DNA of 64,000 nt, from contig CAVJTH010000013.1 in the NCBI GenBank assembly GCA_963652365.1, forward strand, positions 5,917-69,916. The letters run 5' to 3'. The position numbers and the translations under genes are program-made. Below, in pieces: positions 34,265 to 43,811 of this stretch (positions within the stretch are counted from its first letter, which is position 1; the number at the start of each line of letters is the position of its first letter). This stretch comes from Hallerella sp963652365. GTDB taxonomy: Bacteria > Fibrobacterota > Fibrobacteria > Fibrobacterales > Fibrobacteraceae. The notes under the pieces are model-generated. The model saw only the letters and a program-made list of their open reading frames with translations. It did no database searches and was not told where the DNA came from.

Positions 34265-34277
34265 AATCCTTGTCGTC

Positions 34278-34316
34278 AAAGGCCGTCTTGCAAATAGGCA
34301 AGGCGGTCTTTTTTTT
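34278..34316 (+). terminator. Intrinsic terminator after the porin gene
   Basis: AAGGCCGTCTTGC pairs with GCAAGGCGGTCTT (two G-T wobbles) and is followed by a run of eight T. The T-run merges into the TATTTT that precedes fmt. Confidence 0.88.
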
Positions 34317-34328
34317 ATTTTTTCTCCT

Positions 34329-35264
34329 ATGAAAATCGTCTTTATGGGAACGCCGGAATTTGCGGCACATTTTTTGGAACATCTCCATTCCGGACCTCAC
34401 CAGGTTCTTGCCGTTGTCACGCAGCCCGATCGTCCCGTAGGGCGCGGACGCGTCTTGACGCCTCCCCCTGTCAAGTCGAAGGCTCTCGAATTGGGACTTC
34501 CCGTTCTCCAGCCGGATTCGGTCAAGGACGCTTCCTTTGCCGAAGAACTGCAAAAATGGAATGCGGACCTGTTTGTCGTCGTCGCGTTTTCCATCTTGCC
34601 CAAAGCCGTTCTCGCCGCGTCTCGGCTTGGCGCGGTAAATGTCCACGGCAGTCTGCTTCCCAAGTACCGTGGAGCGGCTCCTGTACAATGGGCGATTGCA
34701 AACGGAGAAACCTCGACAGGCGTAAGCGTCTTTCTTCTGGACGAGAAAATGGATCATGGACCGCTTCTCGAACAGCGCATCGTTCCTATCGCGTTACAGG
34801 ACACGGCAAGTTCCGTTCTGGAAAAGATGGTCGGGCCGGGAAGCGAAGCGCTTGACATGGCGCTAGACCGAATCGAGAACGGCGAATCGCGGGAACTGCC
34901 GGCACAGGAGCACGAAAAGGCCTCTCCCGCTCCAAAGCTCAGAAAAGAAGACGGAAAAATCGACTTTTCAAGGCCCGCGCTAGAAATCCACAACCGGATT
35001 CGCGCCTTTTGTCCGTGGCCCGGAGGCTTTTGCTCGTTCAACGGCAAAGTCGCCTACTTTCGAAAGACAAATCCTGTCGAGAGAAATCTGGGAATTTCTC
35101 CGGGAGAAGGAAAAATCCAGGAAGGAAGGCTTTTTGTCGGAACCGGAAAGGGCGAGCTGGAAGTCCTTGAAATCCAGCTGGAAGGAAAACGTTCCATGTC
35201 CGCCGCGGATTTTCTGTGCGGAATCCAGAAGAAGGACTCCCTGTGCTTCAAGATGATTGTCTAA
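34329..35264 (+). CDS. fmt: Methionyl-tRNA formyltransferase
   Basis: The 311-residue enzyme formylates initiator Met-tRNA. Motifs: MKIVFMGTPEFA, TQPDRPVGRGR, the catalytic NVHGSLLPKYRGAAPVQWAI, and EKMDHGPLL. The C-terminal OB-like domain is present. The ATG is preceded by TATTTT with a 7-nt spacer and no good Shine-Dalgarno sequence. The 3' end overlaps rsmB. Confidence 0.95.
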   Translation: MKIVFMGTPEFAAHFLEHLHSGPHQVLAVVTQPDRPVGRGRVLTPPPVKSKALELGLPVLQPDSVKDASFAEELQKWNADLFVVVAFSILPKAVLAASRLGAVNVHGSLLPKYRGAAPVQWAIANGETSTGVSVFLLDEKMDHGPLLEQRIVPIALQDTASSVLEKMVGPGSEALDMALDRIENGESRELPAQEHEKASPAPKLRKEDGKIDFSRPALEIHNRIRAFCPWPGGFCSFNGKVAYFRKTNPVERNLGISPGEGKIQEGRLFVGTGKGELEVLEIQLEGKRSMSAADFLCGIQKKDSLCFKMIV

Positions 35265-36496
35265 AGGAACGCGCTTCCGCTTTCCTTGCCATTCTCGACT
35301 GGCAGAAAAAGGGAACGCTGATTCGCGAACATTCGCTTTCTCCCTTTGCCAAGGAACTTGCGCTCGGCGTGTGCCGCAGACATCTGCTTCTTTTGTACGC
35401 AATCAGAAAATGCACGCGGCGAATGCCAAAAGTCGAAGTGCAATGCGCCCTGGAACTAGGCATTTACCAGCTATTCTTCCTGGAAAGGGTTCCGCAAAGC
35501 GCCGCCGTCAATACCTGCGTGGAACTGGTTCGCCGAACAGGCCAGGGCGAAGGGGCGGTCAAGCTTGCAAACGGCATCTTGCGAAAGCTCGAACGCGAAG
35601 GCTTGCCCGAACTTCCCGCACAGAATGTCCGAAAGATCAGTCTGGAAAATTCCCTCCCGGAATGGCTCGCGCGACGTCTCCTGGATTTTTACGGAAAGGA
35701 AATCGCGGAAGAAATCGCCGCGGAAAGCGTTCAACGGCCAAGCCAATGGATTCGCGTCAATACGGGAAAGACCTCCGCGGAAAAGCTGAAAGCGGACCTG
35801 AAGCTCTCGGGGCGAATCTTCGAAAACCGCTACCTGGAAATTCCCGATCGGCCAAACGAACCGCATCTGGGCGAACTTCTCAAAGGCGAACTTTTCGCCA
35901 AGGGATTCTTTTCGGTTCAGAATCCGGCCGCCTACGAAGTCGTCAAGCTGCTCGACGTGCAGAACGATTCCCTTGTCTGGGACGCCTGCGCGGCTCCCGG
36001 CGGAAAGACGGCTCTTGTCGCAGAGATGTTTCCAACCGCAAGGATTCTCGCCTCGGACGTGTCCGAAGAACGCTTGCGCGCCATGCAGGATTTGCACGGT
36101 CGCCTGGGATTGCAAAATGTCCAGTGGCAAGCCCTGGATGTACGCGATTCGAATTTCGACAAGAAGTTCGACCGCGTTCTCCTGGACGTTCCCTGCTCGA
36201 ACCTGGGAGTCTTTTCGCGCCGTCCCGAAGCGAAGTACCGCTTGACACCCGAAGACTTCAAGACATTGCCCGTTCTCCAGCTCCAAATTCTCGAACAGGC
36301 ATCCCGCGCGCTAAAGGCCGGGGGAATTCTCGTGTATGCGACATGCAGCCCGGACCGGGCCGAAACGGACCACGTCGTCGAAAAGTTCCTGAACGTTCAC
36401 GCGGACTACGAAAAAGCCGGAAATCCGGTACGCATCGAAAAGAACCCGTTCGGAATGGATCGCTTCTTTGCCATCGCGCTTCGGAGAGTCAAATGA
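35243..36496 (+). CDS. rsmB: 16S rRNA (cytosine967-C5)-methyltransferase
   Basis: The protein of about 417 residues has an N-terminal NusB-like domain (residues 1-135) and a C-terminal SAM methyltransferase domain with CAAPGGKTA, LLDVPCSNLG (catalytic Cys) and YATCSPDRAETD. No ATG is available near the start. The GTG at 35243 is chosen because GAAGGA lies 6 nt upstream; a GTG at 35216 is the alternative. Both overlap the end of fmt, so the genes are coupled. Confidence 0.92.
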   Translation: MLQDDCLKERASAFLAILDWQKKGTLIREHSLSPFAKELALGVCRRHLLLLYAIRKCTRRMPKVEVQCALELGIYQLFFLERVPQSAAVNTCVELVRRTGQGEGAVKLANGILRKLEREGLPELPAQNVRKISLENSLPEWLARRLLDFYGKEIAEEIAAESVQRPSQWIRVNTGKTSAEKLKADLKLSGRIFENRYLEIPDRPNEPHLGELLKGELFAKGFFSVQNPAAYEVVKLLDVQNDSLVWDACAAPGGKTALVAEMFPTARILASDVSEERLRAMQDLHGRLGLQNVQWQALDVRDSNFDKKFDRVLLDVPCSNLGVFSRRPEAKYRLTPEDFKTLPVLQLQILEQASRALKAGGILVYATCSPDRAETDHVVEKFLNVHADYEKAGNPVRIEKNPFGMDRFFAIALRRVK

Positions 36497-37053
36497 AGAA
36501 ATTAGCCTGTTTGATTAGTTTGTGCGCAACTTCCCTGTTCGCCAGTCCAGATTCGTCGAAAACGGAATTTTCCCAGGCATCGCTAGGAATCGAAGGCGGT
36601 GCGCTCTACTTTCTGGATGACGTGCAGGACGCTCTAGACAACACCTACTATGGACTGCTGGAATTTAACTACCGCTATTTCGAAAAGTTTCTAGGCGTCG
36701 TCCAGTTTGGATATTCCTACCTGCCGACCAAAGGAGATATCGCCTATCCGGGGATTCACCAGGCAAACGGAAGAGTCGGGCTGGACTATCCCTTGCCGAT
36801 TGCAAAACCGATCGCTCTCGGCGCAGGATTCAGCTGCATCTGGATGCGAGCCGACGGCGATGGGGACGTTTCGCGTTCCACGCTTGCCGACAACGAAACG
36901 GAATTTGGATTTTACGGTCGAATCGATCTTCCGATTCTGATTCTCGAAAACTGGCGTCTGGGTGCAAAGTTCTACTACGAAACCCTGTGGACGGAGCCGG
37001 AAAAATCGCAAACGGCATGGTTCGGATTCTATCTGCAACGAAAACTCTGGTAG
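36493..37053 (+). CDS. Small outer membrane beta-barrel protein
   Basis: The 186-residue protein starts at an ATG that overlaps the rsmB TGA. It has a signal peptide (residues 1-17, ending SLFA) and then about eight predicted amphipathic strands (e.g. GVVQFGYSYLP, WRLGAKFYYETLW) ending YLQRKLW, the size of an OmpA/OmpX-type eight-strand barrel. No family is named. Coupling to rsmB is odd and suggests constant expression with translation genes. Confidence 0.75.
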   Translation: MKKLACLISLCATSLFASPDSSKTEFSQASLGIEGGALYFLDDVQDALDNTYYGLLEFNYRYFEKFLGVVQFGYSYLPTKGDIAYPGIHQANGRVGLDYPLPIAKPIALGAGFSCIWMRADGDGDVSRSTLADNETEFGFYGRIDLPILILENWRLGAKFYYETLWTEPEKSQTAWFGFYLQRKLW

Positions 37054-37065
37054 GGAGACCTGAAG

Positions 37066-38778
37066 ATGCAAACGAAAACTCTAGCGACGATCTTCCTGCT
37101 TGTTGTCCATGGAACCTTTGCGGAAATCGCTCCGGAAACGGAAGGCATGCAAGACACCCGAAACGACGGGACATTTCTGACGGCCTCCCCGACATTCGTC
37201 TTTGACAGAAGTTCCCGAATGGGAGGAATCCATTCCGAAAGCGAGGAGTGGTCCCCTCTAAAGCTCCGGGACCGGATCCTTGCCAATCGGCTTTCCGGAA
37301 CGCCTTCCTGGACACCTTTTTCGCCGTCCGCATGGATTTCGGTCGGGAATGAAATCGGCGACTTGATGTACCAGGATCCGCTGCACGGCGGAGTACTTTC
37401 CCATTCGGAAAATCGCACGCCGATGCTCGAAGGCGGCTTCCGTTCCAAATCCTATGGCGGAATCTGGGCGACCGCGCGTTATTTTCAAATCGATCACTAT
37501 TCCAACAATCTCCGGAAAATCCGACACGACATGGTGAAGACGGACGAGTTTTCCATTTTCGGAGAAAATCTCCCCTTTGCCAGCACAGCTTACGCGGGGC
37601 TGGGATTTGACGCAAGCGCCTTTGACGTTTCCCTTCTCGCCGGGCACGAATATGTCTGGATCTACGGAGAGAGCAACCGCTGGATTCCCATCGAATACAA
37701 GCCTCGCGTGGAATCCCGCCTTGATTCCAGATACTTTCACGCTTCGCTTGCCTACGAAAACGCGGAATACACGCTTTCCGCAAAGGAGCGAGTCGGCAAT
37801 CGAAAAGAATGGAACGGTTCGGCAAGGCTTGGCGGCGATTCGCTTTCTGCGAACAGAAATTTCTGGAATGTTTCGCTCGGCGTCGCGTTCCGGGTTGTCG
37901 ATGACAGCGCGTTTGTTCCGTTCGGAATCCAGGACGACTATGTCGTCTTTCCGTTCTTGGAATATGCCTTGCGTCCTGCGGAACGCTTGCAGCTTGCGGG
38001 ATTCATCGGAACGAGCGGTCGGGATTTCGCAAGCAAGGACAGCGTGGACCTGACGCTCCCGAAAGTCACCGGCATCACGACCCGCATCGGATTCAAGAAT
38101 CACGTCGCTTCGGCTTTGAACCCGCTAGGCGACGACTTTGAATATTTTGGCTCGGATACGATTTCCCTGAAAGCGGATGGCTGGATGCAGCTGCACCGCA
38201 TTTTTCTGGATGTCCAGAGCAGTTCCAAGCTCTTTGGACTGGGAATGAATTTTGCCGGATGGTTCGAAAAAGGCGCCGAGACGTTTGACGCCGCGGAATA
38301 TACGGTCCAAAAGAGCGGGAATCGAAAAGCGGTCTATCGCACGGGAAACGTCGATCGCATCGATTCGTGGATTAGAGGGATTACAGGAGAAGCCTACGCG
38401 ACATTCCACTACGAAGAAATGTTCTCGTTCCTTGCCCGGGCCGGATTCGAGCGCATCGACGGAGAAGAGGAACGCTTCGAAGTCAATCCGGTCGAAAACT
38501 GGCTTTCGCTTTCCGCATCCTGGAACCTGTGGGAACGCTTCGAAATCCAGCACGCCTGGACATATCGTTCGGACGCGCGTTGGAACCTGAGAACCGAGGA
38601 TCCTTTTGTCGTCAAGGGTTCATGGTACTGGAACGCTTCGTTTGTACAAAAGTTTCCCCATGTCGGGCTTTCGCTTTCCGCGACGATTCTACATGCAATC
38701 GGCAAGGAACTGGTCCAGGTCCCCAATGGGGGCGACGACCGCACGCGATTCTTCTGCAACATGACAAAGACCTTCTAG
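37066..38778 (+). CDS. Large predicted outer membrane beta-barrel protein
   Basis: The 570-residue protein has a signal peptide (residues 1-19, ending GTFA) and long alternating-strand sequence rich in Tyr, Trp and Phe, ending NMTKTF with a terminal Phe. GGGAGA precedes the ATG, 12 bp after the smaller barrel gene. No known family is recognised; it may be specific to Fibrobacteres. A strong bidirectional terminator follows. Confidence 0.75.
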   Translation: MQTKTLATIFLLVVHGTFAEIAPETEGMQDTRNDGTFLTASPTFVFDRSSRMGGIHSESEEWSPLKLRDRILANRLSGTPSWTPFSPSAWISVGNEIGDLMYQDPLHGGVLSHSENRTPMLEGGFRSKSYGGIWATARYFQIDHYSNNLRKIRHDMVKTDEFSIFGENLPFASTAYAGLGFDASAFDVSLLAGHEYVWIYGESNRWIPIEYKPRVESRLDSRYFHASLAYENAEYTLSAKERVGNRKEWNGSARLGGDSLSANRNFWNVSLGVAFRVVDDSAFVPFGIQDDYVVFPFLEYALRPAERLQLAGFIGTSGRDFASKDSVDLTLPKVTGITTRIGFKNHVASALNPLGDDFEYFGSDTISLKADGWMQLHRIFLDVQSSSKLFGLGMNFAGWFEKGAETFDAAEYTVQKSGNRKAVYRTGNVDRIDSWIRGITGEAYATFHYEEMFSFLARAGFERIDGEEERFEVNPVENWLSLSASWNLWERFEIQHAWTYRSDARWNLRTEDPFVVKGSWYWNASFVQKFPHVGLSLSATILHAIGKELVQVPNGGDDRTRFFCNMTKTF

Positions 38779-38798
38779 CCTCTACGGCAAGAGACAGA

Positions 38799-38822
38799 AA
38801 GGCTCCGCTTGCGCGGAGCCTT
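38799..38822. terminator. Bidirectional intrinsic terminator
   Basis: AAGGCTCCGC (38799-38808) and GCGGAGCCTT (38813-38822) pair perfectly over 10 bp around TTGC. T-rich sequence follows on both strands. It separates the convergent barrel gene and GH5 gene. Confidence 0.88.
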
Positions 38823-38826
38823 GTTT

Positions 38827-40152
38827 CTAGCGGGCGATTCGGACGGTATGCATCTGGCTTTGACCGCCATCGTTCGCCTTGACGACATATGTTCCGCTGG
38901 GAAGATTTTCCAGCGAAAGGAAACCGGTCCCTGTACTTCGCAAGGAATGTCCCTGGATATCGTAAAGCTGAATGGATGGATTCTTGGCGTTCAGCAACAG
39001 AATGGAATTTTCCGACACGTTCAATTCAAAGCGCGAGGTCCGAAACGACTTCTCCATGCCGGTTTGATCTTGATCCGAACAGGCGGTATAGGAGGTGGGA
39101 TTCGTGGAAAGATACTCCTTGATCAGTTTTCCCGAAGCGGTATATTGCAGATTGCTCGCCGTCGCCTCGCTTGTGAAAGCCGCCGACCATTCGCCAACGC
39201 GCGAAGCGCTCCAGTTCGCCCACGAAATCTTGTACTTGTCTGCGAACGCTTGCCATTCGTCGTTTCTTTCCCGGTCCAATGTCGTTCCAGCTCCGTCCGC
39301 CGTTCCGGTGCCCCATTCGCTAAGGAAAATGGGAAGCCCTGCCTTGATGGCCTTTTCGCCGTTTGCCCCCTCGCATGCTTCGCCCCATTCGCTTGTTCCG
39401 TTCACGCAATGGCTCACCGCATAGTAGTGAAGCGTGTAGGCGGTATTGTTCTTGCTGTCGGTCACTTCGTTTCCGATGACTTCTTCCGGATGCTGGTCCC
39501 AGGCGCGATTTCCCACGAGAATCAGGTTGTCCGAATATTCCCGAATGGCCGAAATGACCTGGTTCGCGTAGTTCTTGATTTTATCCCAGGAAATATCCAG
39601 CGGCTCGTTGAAGAGTTCGAAAATGACATTGTCATAGCTGCCGTATTTTTTTGCCATTTCCGAAAAAAAGCCCTTTGCGCTTTCCACCTGAGTTGTCGCT
39701 TCGTGCGAATGCCAGTCGATAATGACGTAGATGTCGAGCTTGATGGCCGTTTCGACAATGGTGCTGACCAGTTTTTTCTGGTTTTCGGCGTCCAGCTCGT
39801 AACCTTTGTAGGGCCCACCCCAGTTTTCCGTTCCCGTCGCCATGGAAGCACGAATCAACTGGATGTTCATGTCGTTCAGCATCGACGTGACAGCCGTTTC
39901 CGTCCAGAAATCGGTCGCTTCGGCAAGGAGACTCCAGTAAAGGCTCATGCCGCGTACCTGTACTTCGGCACCATCCACGACACCTTTGCACGAACCGTAG
40001 ATGCGCCCTTCGTTCGAAGAGTTCTTGCCGGCAAGCAATTCTCCATACGCGCTCACGGGGCCTACGCGTTCCGGAGCAATCGATTGCGCCAGGGACGTTG
40101 TCGCACAGAGAGCGATCGCGGAAAGCGCCAAAGCGAAACATTTTGTTTTCAT
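38827..40152 (-). CDS. Secreted GH5 endoglucanase with a T9SS-like C-terminal domain
   Basis: The 441-residue cellulase has a signal peptide (residues 1-22) and a GH5 barrel of the GH5_2 type. The acid/base Glu183 is in ELFNEP and the nucleophile Glu279 in FLSEWGTG. IIDWHSHEA and LHYYAVSH fit the family. Residues about 370-441 form a beta domain with IQLYDIQGHSLRS, LENLPSGTYVVKAND and the end TVRIAR, like type A T9SS sorting domains and like the end of the GH9 at 12107. GGAGAA precedes the ATG. A promoter of the form TTG-N19-TATATTGA lies about 45 bp upstream. Confidence 0.94.
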   Translation of the reverse strand: MKTKCFALALSAIALCATTSLAQSIAPERVGPVSAYGELLAGKNSSNEGRIYGSCKGVVDGAEVQVRGMSLYWSLLAEATDFWTETAVTSMLNDMNIQLIRASMATGTENWGGPYKGYELDAENQKKLVSTIVETAIKLDIYVIIDWHSHEATTQVESAKGFFSEMAKKYGSYDNVIFELFNEPLDISWDKIKNYANQVISAIREYSDNLILVGNRAWDQHPEEVIGNEVTDSKNNTAYTLHYYAVSHCVNGTSEWGEACEGANGEKAIKAGLPIFLSEWGTGTADGAGTTLDRERNDEWQAFADKYKISWANWSASRVGEWSAAFTSEATASNLQYTASGKLIKEYLSTNPTSYTACSDQDQTGMEKSFRTSRFELNVSENSILLLNAKNPSIQLYDIQGHSLRSTGTGFLSLENLPSGTYVVKANDGGQSQMHTVRIAR

Positions 40153-40318
40153 GGTGAGTTCTCCAGTTGGGTTGACAAATTCAATATATCCCTAAAATCT
40201 TGGGAATCAACCAAAATCCGGATGCCCATCGTCAAAATCCGTTTACACCGGAAAACAGGAATCTCCGCCAAGGACAAGATTTCCTCGCGGAGAACGAAAG
40301 AGCCAGACGATCGCGCGC

Positions 40319-43300
40319 CTAGATTTTTACCGCTTCGACGGCAACCTTTTCGCCATCGGCGTCGGATTCCTGCAAGCCAGCGGCAGAATTCTTCCACACG
40401 ATGGCGTTAGCCTGCGTCTCGCCCTTGATGTACGCTTCGTTTTCCTTCACGGCCTGTTTCAACATTTCGCTTTTCGAATAAAGTTCGATGTCGATCCGGT
40501 CCGTAATGGCAAAGCCCTGATCCTTGCGGCGGTTCTGGATGCGATTCACGAGTTCGCGGGCAACGCACGCACGGCGCAGGTCATCGGTAATCTTCAGGTC
40601 TAGCGCGACAGTGAAGTGACCGTCTGCGCTCACGGCAAGCCCTTCCGGCACAATGCGCTGGATCATCAGGCAGTCCACCCCGACCTCGCCGAAGTCGAAC
40701 GAAATGGTTCCGCCGTTCTGCAGATCCTTGATCTCGTCGATGGTCAATCCGTTGAGCTTCGCCGAAATCGCCTTCATGTTCTTCGCGTATTCCGGGCCTT
40801 TCGCCTTGATGCCTAGGAAGTTGGGCTTCGCCGACAGCTTGACAAGAGCCGTCTCGTCTTCGAGGAACTTCATCTCGCGAACGTTGAGTTCTTCGAGAAT
40901 CAAGTCCTTCATCGCTTCGACGACGGACTTTTCCGTAGCTCCGTGAGGAACGACGGTCATGCTCGCGATCGGCATGCGGTTCTTGACATTATTCGTTGCG
41001 CGGATCGTGCGGCCCATTTCCACGAGTCCGCGAACCATGGCAATCCGTTTTACGAGAGCCTCGTCCACCAAGGACTTGTCCGCGCTGGGGAATTCGCAGA
41101 GGTGCACGCTCACCGGCGCCTTCGCATCGACTTCGCGTACGAGAATCTGGTAGATTTCCTCGGCGAGCATCGGAAGGAACGGAGCGAGAATCTTGCTGAA
41201 ATCGACAAGCACCTTGTACATGGTGGCATAGGCGGCATTCTTGTCTCCATCGTTTTCCGATTTCCAGAAACGGCGACGGCTACGGCGCACATACCAGTTC
41301 GTCAGATCATCCACGGCAGACACGATCGCGGGTACCACGTTGTAAAGCCGGTAGGCCTTCATCTCGACTTCCACCTTCGCGGCAAGCTCCTGCAGGGTCG
41401 CAAGCATCCAGCGATCCAGTTCGTTTTCGCTCTTCACGACATCGCCAGGATTCCACGAGAGCTGTCCCTTGGCGGCATCCGCGTTGTGGTTCGAGACAAA
41501 GAAGCTCACGGCGTTCCACAGCGGAAGCATCACCTGCTTCACGATTCCCTTCACGCCCTCTTCCGAAAAGCGCAAGTCTTCCGCCTTGAGAGCCGCCGAA
41601 TTGATGAGGAAAAGACGGATAGCGTCCGCGCCCACGCGATCGATCAGATCGTTCGGGTCCGGATAGTTCTTCTTGCTCTTGCTCATCTTGGCGCCGTCCT
41701 CGGCAAGAATGATTCCGTTCACGATGACGTTCTTGAACGTCGGCTTCTGGAAGAGCGCATTCGAAAGCACCGTGAGCGTGTAGAACCAGCCACGCGTCTG
41801 GTCAAGGCCCTCGGCGATAAAGTCGGCGGGCAGGGTATTTTCGACAAAGTCCCTGTTCTCGAACGGATAGTGATGGCTCGCATACGGCATGGAACCGGAT
41901 TCGAACCAGCAGTCAAAGACTTCGGGCGTGCGACGGTATTCCTTGCCGTCCTTCGTGATGACGATCTTATCGACGAAATGCTTGTGCAAATCGTCAAGCT
42001 TTTTCCCGGAAAGCTTTTCGAGTTCCGCGATGGACCCGACGGCGAGCATGTCGCCATCATCGGAGAGCCAGACCGGGATCGGAGTTCCCCAGAAGCGATT
42101 ACGCGCCAGGTTCCAGTCGCGCGCACCTTCGAGCCACTTGCCAAAGCGTCCATTCTTGATGTGATCCGGAACCCAGTTGACCTTCTGGTTGTTCTCAACC
42201 ATCCATTCCTTGAGAGTCTTGGTGACGCCCTCGGAGTTCGTGACCGGAGCGTCCACCTTGAGGAACCACGTCTTGAGCGCCCGGTAGATGAGCGGCACGC
42301 CGGTGCGCCAGCAATGCGGATAGCTGTGGACGATCGTGTCTTGCCTGAACACGCGACCCTGTTCCTTGAAATAGCGGATGATGGACTTGTCCGCTTCCTT
42401 CGCGCCAAGGCCTTTCCACATGGGAACCTTGTCCGTGAACTTGCCTTCGGTATCGAGCGGATCGAAAAGCCCGAGGTCGAGTCGCGCGCCGGTCTGGAAG
42501 TCCTCTTCGCCAAACGAAGGCGCGGTATGAACGGCGCCCGTTCCGTCCTCGGTGCTCACGTAGTCCGCCGCGTAAATCTTGTAGTGGCGAGAAAGCTGTT
42601 CCGGTGTCACGTAGGCGTCCGAAATATGCGAAAGCGCCTCGTAGCTCTTGCCCACAAGCTCCGAACCCATGCAGGAATCGACAATCTTCGCATCCTTGAA
42701 ATAGGCAGCGGTGCGGCTTTCCGCGACCCAGTAGCGCTTGCCTTCGAATTCCACCAGGCTATACTTGATGTTCTCGCCCACCACGATGCAGAAGTTCGAA
42801 TAGAGAGTCCACGGCGTCGTCGTCCACACGAGAAGGATCGTATCCTTGAACTTCGCCTCGTCGGACAAGAGCGGGAAGGTGACCGTGAGCGACGGATCCT
42901 GGCGGTCCTTGTATCCCTGGTTCGTCTCGAAGTTCGAAAGCGGCGTCGCGAGCGCCGGGCTATACGGCTGGATGCGGTAGCCCTGGTAGATAAGGCCCTT
43001 GTCGAAGCACTGCTTGAACACCCACCACACGGATTCCATGTACCAGGGGAGCATCGTCTTGTACCCCTTGTCGAAATCCACCCAGCGGCCCATGCGACGG
43101 ACAGTCTTCTTCCACTCGTCGGTATATTTGAGCACAGCGCCCCGGCATTCTTCGTTGAACCGGTCCTCGCCGAACTTTCGGATTTCGGCGACGCCCGCAA
43201 GCCCGAGCTTGTTCTGGATGAGGCTTTCGATCGGGAGACCGTGGCAGTCCCAGCCAAACCCGCGCGGAACGCTGTAGCCCTTCATCGTCCAGTAGCGCGG

Positions 43301-43504
43301 CACGATGTCCTTGATGGTACCCGCGAGCAGGTGCCCGTAATGCGGAAGCCCCGTCGCGAACGGAGGCCCGTCGAAAAAGTTGAACACCGGACGACCCTCG
43401 CCCTCGTGCAGGGACTTCTTGAAACTTTCATCCTTGTCCCACAGCGAGAGAACGCGCTCTTCGATTTGCGGAAACGATTCGTCTTTCTTTACTTCACGGA
43501 ACAT
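40319..43504 (-). CDS. ileS: Isoleucyl-tRNA synthetase (long, IleS2-like form)
   Basis: The 1061-residue class I synthetase charges tRNA-Ile. The HIGH motif is GLPHYGHLLAG (near residue 55) and the KMSKS motif is AKMSKSKKNYPDP (near residue 604). The CP1 editing domain and the long C-terminal extension resemble the eukaryote-like IleS2 type, which in other bacteria often tolerates mupirocin; that property is only inferred. The ATG has GAGGAAGATC upstream, and a hairpin stands in the leader at 43520. It reads away from the GH5 gene at 43812. Confidence 0.95.
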   Translation of the reverse strand: MFREVKKDESFPQIEERVLSLWDKDESFKKSLHEGEGRPVFNFFDGPPFATGLPHYGHLLAGTIKDIVPRYWTMKGYSVPRGFGWDCHGLPIESLIQNKLGLAGVAEIRKFGEDRFNEECRGAVLKYTDEWKKTVRRMGRWVDFDKGYKTMLPWYMESVWWVFKQCFDKGLIYQGYRIQPYSPALATPLSNFETNQGYKDRQDPSLTVTFPLLSDEAKFKDTILLVWTTTPWTLYSNFCIVVGENIKYSLVEFEGKRYWVAESRTAAYFKDAKIVDSCMGSELVGKSYEALSHISDAYVTPEQLSRHYKIYAADYVSTEDGTGAVHTAPSFGEEDFQTGARLDLGLFDPLDTEGKFTDKVPMWKGLGAKEADKSIIRYFKEQGRVFRQDTIVHSYPHCWRTGVPLIYRALKTWFLKVDAPVTNSEGVTKTLKEWMVENNQKVNWVPDHIKNGRFGKWLEGARDWNLARNRFWGTPIPVWLSDDGDMLAVGSIAELEKLSGKKLDDLHKHFVDKIVITKDGKEYRRTPEVFDCWFESGSMPYASHHYPFENRDFVENTLPADFIAEGLDQTRGWFYTLTVLSNALFQKPTFKNVIVNGIILAEDGAKMSKSKKNYPDPNDLIDRVGADAIRLFLINSAALKAEDLRFSEEGVKGIVKQVMLPLWNAVSFFVSNHNADAAKGQLSWNPGDVVKSENELDRWMLATLQELAAKVEVEMKAYRLYNVVPAIVSAVDDLTNWYVRRSRRRFWKSENDGDKNAAYATMYKVLVDFSKILAPFLPMLAEEIYQILVREVDAKAPVSVHLCEFPSADKSLVDEALVKRIAMVRGLVEMGRTIRATNNVKNRMPIASMTVVPHGATEKSVVEAMKDLILEELNVREMKFLEDETALVKLSAKPNFLGIKAKGPEYAKNMKAISAKLNGLTIDEIKDLQNGGTISFDFGEVGVDCLMIQRIVPEGLAVSADGHFTVALDLKITDDLRRACVARELVNRIQNRRKDQGFAITDRIDIELYSKSEMLKQAVKENEAYIKGETQANAIVWKNSAAGLQESDADGEKVAVEAVKI

Positions 43505-43811
43505 GATCTTCCTCGGGGGTGTGGCAAGGACGCCACAACGTTAAATTTTCGAAAGTAAATGTAGAAAAACGCACCCGGCAACCCTGGGCATCGCGTTTTA
43601 AAACATTTTGTCAATCCCCATCGAAACTCTTGCTTGGCAACGCATTCCCTAGTTGACTTTCAAGACATCCGGAGAACTTCGTCTTTTCACGGTTTTCGCA
43701 TTGAAAGCCGTGTTTACACCTGTAAACGGAAATTTCATATTTATTTACTATTCCCATTCGTTACCGACAAAACCGCTGTATTTTAAGGGGAACTCACCTC
43801 ACGGAGGCTTC
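43505..43811. promoter_or_regulatory. Divergent control region between ileS and the GH5 lipoprotein gene (307 bp)
   Basis: There is no gene here. On the ileS side, TGTGGC/GCCACA (43520-43537) makes a 6-bp stem in the leader just before the ribosome-binding site, and TACATTTAC is a possible -10. On the other side, GTTTACA-CC-TGTAAAC (43712-43727) is a perfect palindrome about 85-100 bp before the GH5 start, and TATTTTAAG near 43776 is a possible -10. No T-box elements were recognised. Confidence 0.55.
43712..43727. promoter_or_regulatory. Perfect palindrome upstream of the GH5 lipoprotein gene
   Basis: GTTTACA and TGTAAAC flank CC. A degraded form (GTTTACACCGGAAAAC) occurs at about 40240-40255 upstream of the other GH5 gene. 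It is a candidate operator shared by two cellulase genes. Confidence 0.5.

Noticed and set aside
40943..43558. An 871-codon open frame antisense to ileS
   Set aside because: It is the complement of strongly supported ileS, and its product is Arg/His-rich with no domain pattern.
43505..43620. T-box or other riboswitch in the ileS leader
   Set aside because: Only a short 6-bp hairpin is present. No T-box sequence, antiterminator or specifier loop could be recognised.
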